Shown here piece after piece: positions 1 through 5,611 of a stretch of DNA of 11,438 bases. The DNA lies in contig DGUF01000225.1 of the NCBI GenBank assembly GCA_002394525.1, positions 1 to 11,438 on the forward strand. The letters are read 5' to 3'. Numbering within the stretch: position 1 is the stretch's first letter; every line of letters begins with the position of its first letter. This DNA comes from Lachnospiraceae bacterium UBA4317 (lineage in GTDB: Bacteria; Bacillota_A; Clostridia; Lachnospirales; Lachnospiraceae). A model generated the notes under the pieces. The model was given only the letters and a program-made list of their open reading frames with translations, did not search any database and was not told where the DNA came from. The position numbers were made by a program, and so were the translations under genes.

Positions 1-28
1 TTGTTATACAAAGGAATCAACAACAATA

Positions 29-406
29 ATGATTATGAAGAAGAATACTAAATCTTTTTCTAACAGAATAGGCCGGCAGAGAATACATGTCGGCAGGAGG
101 CGGAGCCTGCGGCAGAAGCTGGCAAGCCTGCTTTCTGCTGTCATTGTCTTTGTGACTGTCTATGCTATGATTCTTCCTGCCATTACACTGGAACACACGG
201 TGGCTGATGTTGAACCGGGCATAGATCTGTCTGAAGGCACAGATCAGGTGCCGCTGCGGGAGGATCCTGTGAATGGCGTTCTCACGGATGATGGATCTGT
301 GCAAAAGGTTCTGGACTGTCATGTACTGATTCATACACATACGGAGGATTGCTGGAAGACTGTCAATGATGAGAAGATTCTGATCTGCGGGAAGTCAGCG
401 ATGTAG
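29..406 (+). pseudogene. N-terminal fragment of a broken wall-anchored surface (adhesin/pilin-like) protein
   Basis: This frame encodes the export region of a surface protein but stops after 125 residues. A basic N-terminus (KKNTK, GRRRSLRQK) precedes a hydrophobic stretch at about residues 31-49 that ends in ILPAITLE, an N-terminus I associate with large LPXTG adhesins of gut Clostridia. It is followed by an acidic linker and a Cys/His segment (CHVLIHTHTEDC...LICGK, residues 97-122), also typical of these proteins and possibly metal-binding. AAGGA at 11-15 supports the ATG at 29. Family members usually run to hundreds or thousands of residues. Here the recognisable sequence ends at LICGK (about 394) and a few out-of-context codons lead to TAG at 404-406. 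The matching C-terminal half appears from about 679. I infer one former gene interrupted by foreign DNA, although two different parent genes cannot be excluded. Confidence 0.75.
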
Positions 407-453
407 AGTTCGAGCATGACGGCGACGCGGTGGTCTGGGGAATCGGGCGGTAA
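373..453 (+). pseudogene. 3' tail of an unidentified + strand gene inside the insert
   Basis: In a frame different from the surface protein, the sequence is open from just after TGA (370-372) to TAA (451-453). It ends ...EVSDVEFEHDGDAVVWGIGR. The stretch from about 391 has a protein-like mix of acidic and hydrophobic residues and is followed by a terminator 37 bases downstream, as expected for a genuine gene end. The gene to which it belonged is not in the window, and there is no start codon or ribosome binding site. I do not recognise the family. It could be chance, since only about 20 codons are involved. The support is positional: a stop, then a terminator, then a convergent second tail. 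Confidence 0.35.
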
Positions 454-489
454 AGAGGAAATACACCACAGGTTAATACCTATGCAGAA

Positions 490-532
490 AGACCTTCGGT
501 AGCGAAAAAGGGCAACTCCGAAGGCCTTTTTG
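490..532 (+). terminator. Rho-independent terminator hairpin, possibly bidirectional
   Basis: AGACCTTCGG (490-499) pairs with CCGAAGGCCT (518-527) with one mismatch. The T-run 527-531 overlaps the final base of the 3' arm. The loop is 18 bases. On the - strand the hairpin is followed by only a short T-rich run (TCTTTCTG), so it may also end the opposing frame that stops at 552-554. It has no role for the surface gene in which it now sits and would block transcription from 29 into 688-2589. Confidence 0.75.
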
Positions 533-551
533 TTATCACGGGGATATTGGC

Positions 552-698
552 TTACTGCTTCAGCCATTCCTCGTAATCGTACATATCCAGTTCTCCTGCT
601 TTTGCCTGATCACGCTTTTCCTGCGCCTGTATTTTCCATATCTCGAAGGCATCTTCGCTCATCTGTCCGCGCTGTACGGACCATACTGTGACAGGCAC
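552..698 (-). pseudogene. 3' tail of an unidentified - strand gene inside the insert
   Basis: Read on the - strand, the frame ending at TAA (552-554) is open back to position 698. It gives a convincing protein tail from about 680: VQRGQMSEDAFEIWKIQA, then QEKRDQAKAGELDMYDYEEWLKQ. This is amphipathic, charged and probably alpha-helical, with regularly spaced Trp and Tyr. A Met at 660-662 would give 36 residues, but there is no ribosome binding site before it, so I read this as the end of a longer protein whose 5' part was lost at the junction near 676-690. It converges on the 490-532 terminator. I do not recognise the family with certainty. Short charged tails of this style occur on proteins of plasmids and integrative elements, but that is only an impression. 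Confidence 0.45.
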
Positions 699-2589
699 TT
701 ATGGCGAGATGACTTTCACAAATGGAGTGTCGACTTTTAATCTGAAAGATGGAGAGGAGAGAAAGGCAAAAGGATTGCCTGCAAACGTTACATATTCGGT
801 AACCGAGGAGATCCTTCAAGAGTTTTCAACAAATTCGATAGGGGCAGCAGGAACCTATGACCAGACCAAGTCCTACACAGCGGAGTTTACAAATACCAGA
901 AAAAAAGCCGATGTGACGGTGAAAAAGCAACTGACTGACACCACAGACAGCAACAAGTTTCCATTTACGGTAACATTGAAGGATGGCAGCACCACGATTT
1001 CAGATTATGAAGTGTGGAAAAACGCTCAGGACAGCGGCAGGAAACTGGTTACAAATGAACAGGGGCAGGTAACTTTTGAACTGCACCACAATGAAGAACA
1101 GAAACTGACTGTTCCAGTCGGAACAACTATGATCATTGAAGAATCCGCAGACGGGTATACAGCCACTGTAGAAGCTGAACATGTTACCGGTGTTCAGGAT
1201 GGGAAAAAATACACTATACAGGTTCCCGCAGAAGAGGCATCTGTCACATTCACCAATGCGATCAGTGCCAAAAAGCTCCGCATCCGGAAGACCGGCGATG
1301 ATGCTCCGGGCGGTCTTGCAGGGTCAGTTTTCAGCCTGGAAGCAGATGAAAGCATAGAAGGATTTACTGATCTGACTGGAGTGGAGTCCATGAACGGGGA
1401 CCAGGATCCCACAAAGAAGGGATATCTTCCTGGAAATGACCCGGATGATTCAAAATTATTCATTCTTCCGACAGGTGTTTATAAGCTGACAGAAACAGAA
1501 ACGCCTGATTATTATGAGGGTCTGTCAGATTATGTGACGATCAATGTCACGGCGGAGGATATCAATGTTATGCCCTCTGTATCAGATCGGGATCTTATAA
1601 CACTCAGTGCACCGGATATTGATGGGATTCGAACCTTAACTGTGCAGAACAGTCGCAAAAAAGCCTCCGTCACCGTCATCAAAAACGTCGCCGGCACAGA
1701 GGCAGATAAAGATTCACAGTACTCCTTTAATGAAACAGGCCTAACGTCATCCCCTGAGACATTTAAATTATATGGCAGACAGAAAAAGGAGATGGTTGAC
1801 GGCGCCGAGACAATCGTGCAGGATAATACCAGGACCTATGCGGAAATTTCATGTGGATCTTCCTGGTCGATCTCGGAAATTATAGATGATAACGGTGACT
1901 TCAGCACGTCTGTCGATGTCAGTTATGTGGACGAAAATGGTGACACACAGAAGACAACTGTGGAAGGCAGCGGGACGGGACAGAAGATTCTTACTGCAGA
2001 TACCACCGTTACCTTCACCAACACCCGTGTAAAACATCACGTCTCCATCTGGAAGACAGGACTGGAAACTTCCACCAGCCTTTCTGGGGCTTCGTTTGTT
2101 CTTTACCGGGCGGTTGATTTTGACGATAACACCAATACTCCCCGGAAAGATGCGCAGATTGTCGCACAGGGAATAACTGGAGTGAACGGGATCCTTGACC
2201 TCGGAAAGCTGACGGTCGAAATGCCGGACAGCCAGACAGGAACAGGACCGGGGGCTGAATCCGGCACGGAATACCGGCTGGTCGAAACAGCAGCTCCTGC
2301 TGGCTATGACATGCTCGAAGCGCCCGTTAAGATTATTGTTTATCCAGGCAGGATCACAGCCATGCAGGGTAACAGCAGCGCTGAGGTCTCGGTAAAAGGA
2401 GATACATACTGGGTGGGAGGCCAGGAGGACGATACCCTTCAGATCCGCATCTGGAACAATCCCGGCGTTGTACTTCCCTCCACCGGCGGTCCCGGCACCA
2501 CCCTGATCCACCACCTCGGCCTCCTGCTCACAGGCCTTGCGGGCATTGGGTTATTGTTGAAGAGAAATGGACACAAAAGGAACGCGTAA
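688..2589 (+). CDS. SpaA/Cna-B-like repeat surface protein with LPXTG anchor, 5'-truncated
   Basis: This is the C-terminal part of a wall-anchored, pilin-like adhesin. Residue numbers count from the GTG at 688, but the native sequence probably begins at or before 679 (DHTVTGTYGEMTF), so that start is formal and no ribosome binding site is seen. In order: the end of a Spy0128/FctA-like beta-domain (1-72), a related domain (73-190, ending VTFTNA), a SpaA-like domain (about 193-325, Lys201 in IRKTG and Glu269 in KLTETE), a further FctA-like domain (326-445, ending VTFTNTR) and a second SpaA-like domain (446-590, Lys456 in IWKTG and Glu533 in LVETAAPAGY). LPSTGG follows at 596-601, then a hydrophobic helix and the basic tail KRNGHKRNA. 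The Lys/Glu/Asn positions suggest internal isopeptide bonds, and sortase would attach the protein to peptidoglycan. Without a signal peptide the fragment should not be exported, so it is probably non-functional as it stands. Confidence 0.85.
   Translation: MTGTYGEMTFTNGVSTFNLKDGEERKAKGLPANVTYSVTEEILQEFSTNSIGAAGTYDQTKSYTAEFTNTRKKADVTVKKQLTDTTDSNKFPFTVTLKDGSTTISDYEVWKNAQDSGRKLVTNEQGQVTFELHHNEEQKLTVPVGTTMIIEESADGYTATVEAEHVTGVQDGKKYTIQVPAEEASVTFTNAISAKKLRIRKTGDDAPGGLAGSVFSLEADESIEGFTDLTGVESMNGDQDPTKKGYLPGNDPDDSKLFILPTGVYKLTETETPDYYEGLSDYVTINVTAEDINVMPSVSDRDLITLSAPDIDGIRTLTVQNSRKKASVTVIKNVAGTEADKDSQYSFNETGLTSSPETFKLYGRQKKEMVDGAETIVQDNTRTYAEISCGSSWSISEIIDDNGDFSTSVDVSYVDENGDTQKTTVEGSGTGQKILTADTTVTFTNTRVKHHVSIWKTGLETSTSLSGASFVLYRAVDFDDNTNTPRKDAQIVAQGITGVNGILDLGKLTVEMPDSQTGTGPGAESGTEYRLVETAAPAGYDMLEAPVKIIVYPGRITAMQGNSSAEVSVKGDTYWVGGQEDDTLQIRIWNNPGVVLPSTGGPGTTLIHHLGLLLTGLAGIGLLLKRNGHKRNA
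2473..2586 (+). other. Cell-wall sorting signal (LPSTGG, helix, basic tail)
   Basis: The sequence encodes LPSTGG at 2473-2490, a hydrophobic segment (HHLGLLLTGLAGIGLLL) and the basic tail KRNGHKRNA immediately before TAA. This is the standard substrate signal for a housekeeping class sortase, which cleaves between Thr and Gly. No sortase gene is present in the window. Confidence 0.9.
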
Positions 2590-2664
2590 AACTGTCAGAT
2601 TGATATGACTGAATAGCAAGCAGCAGGCGGCAGTGTCAGAGAGGCCGCAGCACATAAACACGAT

Positions 2665-2696
2665 TGGCTCCGTGAGGATTAAAACCCATGGAGCCA
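2665..2696 (+). promoter_or_regulatory. Hairpin spanning the hydrolase ribosome binding site and first ATG
   Basis: TGGCTCCGTG (2665-2674) can pair with CATGGAGCCA (2687-2696) over 10 bases with one G-U pair, leaving a 12-base loop. The stem includes the ATG at 2688 and the first G of the GAGGA ribosome binding site (2674-2678). Downstream is CGTCTTTTG, a poor T-run, so the hairpin could be a weak terminator of the upstream gene or could restrain translation from 2688. Either reading favours one of the later in-frame ATGs (2706, 2712, 2721) as the working start. Confidence 0.4.
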
Positions 2697-3539
2697 CGTC
2701 TTTTGATGGATATGAAACCTATGAAAAATACGACTGCCTTCTCCCATCGTCCCCATACATCCCCCCGGCGTGTCCTCAGGATCCTGCTGCTCGCAGCCGC
2801 AGGCCTGGTCCTCGCCGTGGGGATCGCTTTTTTTGCTTATGTATCGATCTATTATCATCCGGAGGAAGCTGCCGCGGAGGCGCTTGTTTCCGATGCGGCC
2901 GTCCGGGTGGAGCCAAGGGACGACGGCTGGTTTTTCGACGGGCCTTCGGAGGAAAGGCTTCTGGTCTTTTATCCGGGGGCGAAGGTGGGGGAGACTGCCT
3001 ATGCGCCTTTTCTGCGCCGGCTGGCAGAGCAGGGGATGGACGCCTGTCTGGTCAAAATGCCCTTTCGTCTGGCTGTCTTTGGTGCCAGGCGGGCGGCGGA
3101 GGTCCTGGAGGATCCGGCCTTTGCCGGTTACACGCAGCGCTATGTCGGCGGGCATTCGCTGGGAGGCGCGATGGCGGCCTCCTTTGCTGCATCCAATACA
3201 TCCTGCACCCCCAACCTGGACGGTGTGATCCTGTTTGCGGCCTATCCGACGAAGAAGCTGGACGACTCCCTGCAGGAGCTCAGTATTTACGGGTCGGAGG
3301 ACCGGATCCTGAACAGGCAGGCTCTGCGGCAGGGGCGGGAGTATGCGCCTGCGGATTTTACGGAATATGTGATCCGGGGCGGCAACCACGCCGGGTTCGG
3401 AAATTACGGTTTTCAGAAGGGAGACGGGGAGGCCACAATTTCCGCAGAGGACCAGCAGAAGGAGGCTGTCAGGGCGGTGATGAATTTTGTTTCCGCCAGG
3501 GGAAAAGCCTGCCGGGAAAGCGGGAAAGCCTCCTTTTAA
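2688..3539 (+). CDS. Membrane-anchored alpha/beta hydrolase
   Basis: This is a 283-residue protein of the alpha/beta-hydrolase superfamily (Abhydrolase_5-like), probably an esterase or lipase-like enzyme facing outward from the membrane. A basic N-terminus (HRPHTSPRR) and a hydrophobic helix at about residues 29-53 act as an uncleaved anchor or signal peptide. The nucleophile elbow is GHSLGG with Ser157. Asp205 (YGSEDRIL) and His234 (GGNHAGFGNYG) complete the likely triad, in the usual order and spacing. The early strand ERLLVFYPGAKV fits the core fold. GAGGA at 2674-2678 lies nine bases before the ATG at 2688, but starts at 2706, 2712 or 2721 remain possible and would only shorten the cytoplasmic tail. 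The substrate cannot be told from sequence. The gene lies about 100 bases after the wall-anchored protein and 74 bases before the nuclease-like gene, without an obvious pathway link. Confidence 0.9.
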   Translation: MEPRLLMDMKPMKNTTAFSHRPHTSPRRVLRILLLAAAGLVLAVGIAFFAYVSIYYHPEEAAAEALVSDAAVRVEPRDDGWFFDGPSEERLLVFYPGAKVGETAYAPFLRRLAEQGMDACLVKMPFRLAVFGARRAAEVLEDPAFAGYTQRYVGGHSLGGAMAASFAASNTSCTPNLDGVILFAAYPTKKLDDSLQELSIYGSEDRILNRQALRQGREYAPADFTEYVIRGGNHAGFGNYGFQKGDGEATISAEDQQKEAVRAVMNFVSARGKACRESGKASF

Positions 3540-3613
3540 AAGAGTATTGGAAGTGTTAAAATCCATTTGATGGATCACACCGTATTTTCGCGCATGAGCA
3601 GGAGGTCTGCGGG

Positions 3614-5278
3614 ATGGCAATCAGAATCGCTGTCGGGGACGAGAGTTTCGACGAGATCAGAAAAGCCGGTCTTTATTATGTGGATAAGACAGACTTATTA
3701 TATGATCTTGTGGGGCAGACGAATAATAAGGTCACTCTGTTTACCCGTCCCCGCCGCTTTGGCAAAACGCTCAACATGAGCATGATGGAAAGCTTCTTTG
3801 ATAGAAACCGCGATAGCAGGACTGTGTTTGAGGGACTTGATATCACCCGGCATGAGGATTTCTGCGGGGAGTGGATGAATCAGTACCCTGTTTTGTCCTT
3901 GTCATTTAAGGATGTGGACGGTCTGACTTTCGAAAAAGCTTATGCGAAGCTGGCAGCAGTGATCGCTGACCTGTGTAAAAAACTGGATCGACTGCCTTCA
4001 CACAAAGAGGTCAACGGGGCTGACGCGGAAGTTTTTGAACGGCTGATGTATCAGAGAGCAACGGATGCGGATCTGCAAAACTCTCTCAAAACCATCATGC
4101 GCATGATGCATGCAGTATATGGCAGGCCGGTGATCCTGCTGATTGATGAATATGATGTTCCGCTTGCAAAGGCGAGCGAGAAGAATACTGATGAAAACAA
4201 GTATTATGTGCAGATGCTTGACGTGATCAAGGGAATGCTCAGCATAAGCCTTAAGACGAATGAGTATCTGAAGTTTGCTGTGATCACCGGATGCCTCTGT
4301 ATAGCCAAGGAGAGTATCTTTACCGGTACAAACAATTTTGCATCCTATTCTGTGCTGGACGAACGGTTCAGCAGTTATTTCGGTTTTACCCGGGAAGAGG
4401 TGGACCGGCTTCTGGCCGCCGCCGGCCTGGAGGCTCAGGCGGATACTTTCGAGTCATGGTATGACGGCTATTTATTCGGGACCACATCCGTGTACTGCCC
4501 ATGGGATGTGGTGAGTTATGTTTCCGATTTGCTCTTTAAACCGGCGTCGAACCCTAAAAACTATTGGAAAAACACCAGCAGCAACGGTGTGATCAAAGAG
4601 TTCGTTGGCCGTTTCAGAGTATCGGGTAAGTTTGAGGCCCTGATGAACAGGGGGACTATCAAAGAGACGGTATCTGATGAACTCACCTATGATATTCTGC
4701 ACGAAACGGAACAGAATCTCTGGAGCGTGTTGTTGATGACCGGTTACCTGACCAAAGCGTATGCAGAGGAGGTGGGAGACACAGTCACACTGAAGATTCC
4801 CAATATGGAAATAGCCGCTATTTTTCAGGATGCTGTGGCAACGCATTTTACAGAAACCTTGGATATCTCAAAACAACAAGCTCTGATGGATGCCCTGTGG
4901 GCCGGCGAGACGGAAACAGCGTCCAGGCTTATGTCAGATCTTCTGTGGAAAACGATCAGCTACATGGATTACCACGAGGATTATTATCACGCTTTTATGG
5001 CGGGCCTTTTTGTGGGCAGGGGATATGAGACGGAGTCAAATAAGGAACGGGGACTTGGCAGACCGGATCTGCAGCTGACTGATATTGATGGCAGAAGAGC
5101 CATGATCATCGAGGCGAAGAAGTCTGACAGTGCGGCGCAGATGGAAAAGGACTGCGAAGAGGCTTTAAAACAGATCGTGGATGAGGAGTACGCAAAAAAC
5201 CTGGATGACGGCTATGAGCAGATCCTCTGTTACGGGATCGCCTTCTACCGGAAGTCCGCGATGATCAGGAAACTGTGA
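3614..5278 (+). CDS. AAA-ATPase-like / PD-(D/E)XK nuclease-family protein (DUF1703 type)
   Basis: The 554-residue protein matches the AAA-ATPase_like plus PDDEXK_9 architecture (formerly DUF1703). This family is abundant in gut Bacteroidetes and Clostridia, and its members have few known roles. The N-terminal signature YYVDKTDLLYDL is followed by a Walker A-like loop, RPRRFGKTLN (Lys51), with double Arg before FGKT as is usual in the family. Walker B is VILLIDEYD (Asp178, Glu179). The C-terminal nuclease core shows GRPDLQL (Asp485) and IIEAKKS (Glu500, Lys502), followed by an amphipathic helix with ALKQI. All key positions are present and length is normal, so the protein looks intact. GGAGG at 3601-3605, eight bases before ATG 3614, makes the start firm. 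A DNA-related activity such as defence, repair or mobile-element handling is inference from the fold. The stop at 5276-5278 is followed by a gene-poor gap. Confidence 0.93.
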   Translation: MAIRIAVGDESFDEIRKAGLYYVDKTDLLYDLVGQTNNKVTLFTRPRRFGKTLNMSMMESFFDRNRDSRTVFEGLDITRHEDFCGEWMNQYPVLSLSFKDVDGLTFEKAYAKLAAVIADLCKKLDRLPSHKEVNGADAEVFERLMYQRATDADLQNSLKTIMRMMHAVYGRPVILLIDEYDVPLAKASEKNTDENKYYVQMLDVIKGMLSISLKTNEYLKFAVITGCLCIAKESIFTGTNNFASYSVLDERFSSYFGFTREEVDRLLAAAGLEAQADTFESWYDGYLFGTTSVYCPWDVVSYVSDLLFKPASNPKNYWKNTSSNGVIKEFVGRFRVSGKFEALMNRGTIKETVSDELTYDILHETEQNLWSVLLMTGYLTKAYAEEVGDTVTLKIPNMEIAAIFQDAVATHFTETLDISKQQALMDALWAGETETASRLMSDLLWKTISYMDYHEDYYHAFMAGLFVGRGYETESNKERGLGRPDLQLTDIDGRRAMIIEAKKSDSAAQMEKDCEEALKQIVDEEYAKNLDDGYEQILCYGIAFYRKSAMIRKL

Positions 5279-5350
5279 TGCGCAGACGGGCGGGAAGGAC
5301 ACATTTTCCCCTTCAGGCTGCACATTTTATCGACTATTATTCGGATGTAC

Positions 5351-5405
5351 AGGACGTCAAAATATTACATATTTTGCTCATCCTGTGCCTGCTCTTTGAC
5401 GTCTT
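5351..5405. promoter_or_regulatory. Nested inverted repeats, candidate regulatory element
   Basis: The outer arms GACGTCAAA (5353-5361) and TTTGACGTC (5395-5403) are perfect 9-base inverted repeats that extend by a G-U and an A-U pair. The inner arms CAAAATAT (5358-5365) and ATATTTTG (5369-5376) are a perfect 8-base dyad around a 3-base centre. The two pairings share CAAA, so they cannot form together in RNA. The element could be an operator for a dimeric repressor or a switching RNA leader for the surface gene 207 bases downstream. The function is inferred. Confidence 0.4.
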
Positions 5406-5521
5406 TATTGAGATGCTGTGTGGTAAGATAAAGCATAAGAACCTGTTTCTGCGAAGGATTCCCGGTTACAGGCCTTTGCGGCTTGTGCGGCCGGGCCTTT
5501 ATTCCTGGCAGGAGCTTGTCT

Positions 5522-5545
5522 CTGTCAGGGGCTTATTTCTGACAG
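5522..5545 (+). terminator. Weak hairpin, possible terminator
   Basis: CTGTCAG (5522-5528) and CTGACAG (5539-5545) form a 7-base-pair stem with a 10-base loop, followed by GGTTTTATC. The stem is short and AT-balanced and the T-run is short, so this is at best a weak terminator or attenuator between the nuclease-like gene and the giant surface gene. Confidence 0.25.
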
Positions 5546-5560
5546 GGTTTTATCCCCGGC

Positions 5561-5605
5561 ATGGCCGGGAGAGAGATGAAACGTACTATCACGAGGCTGA
5601 GATAA
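5561..5605 (+). CDS. Possible 14-codon leader frame (MAGREMKRTITRLR)
   Basis: ATG at 5561 (or ATG 5576, preceded by GGGAG at 5567-5571 with only four bases of spacing) opens a short basic peptide ending at TAA 5603-5605. It is in the same frame as the giant gene and ends six bases before its ATG at 5612. Since the giant gene has only a poor ribosome binding site of its own, translational coupling is conceivable. A frame this short can easily arise by chance. Confidence 0.15.
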   Translation: MAGREMKRTITRLR

Positions 5606-5611
5606 AGACCT

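Larger units (their letters stand above)
5279..5611. other. Intergenic region before the giant surface gene
   Basis: These 333 bases hold no convincing gene. One frame stays open through them (5275-5781), but its protein has no recognisable pattern and runs into the giant gene in another frame. The region contains a nested inverted repeat (5351-5405), a GC-rich stretch that could form alternative hairpins (about 5461-5503, followed by CTTTATT), a 7-base-pair hairpin (5522-5545, followed by GGTTTT) and a 14-codon mini-frame (5561-5605). TTGACG (5396-5401) and TAAGAT (5424-5429) resemble promoter boxes, but their 22-base spacing is too long, so I do not call a promoter. Confidence 0.5.

Noticed and set aside
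383..665. ATCTG at both edges of the insert (383-387 and 661-665) as a target-site duplication
   Set aside because: Five bases matching near uncertain junctions is likely by chance. The second copy probably lies within the - strand gene tail, and no terminal inverted repeats accompany it.
3561..3575. Small dyad ATCCAT-TTG-ATGGAT upstream of the nuclease-like gene as an operator
   Set aside because: Six-base arms are common by chance, and no promoter elements were found around it.
2633..3620. Long frames on both strands overlapping the hydrolase
   Set aside because: Only the 2688-3539 frame carries the GHSLGG elbow, the Asp/His partners and a membrane helix. The others are Cys/Gly- or Arg/Pro-rich shadows.
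5396..5429. TTGACG and TAAGAT as a promoter for the giant gene
   Set aside because: The 22-base spacing is too long for a sigma-70-type promoter, and no better pair was found nearby.
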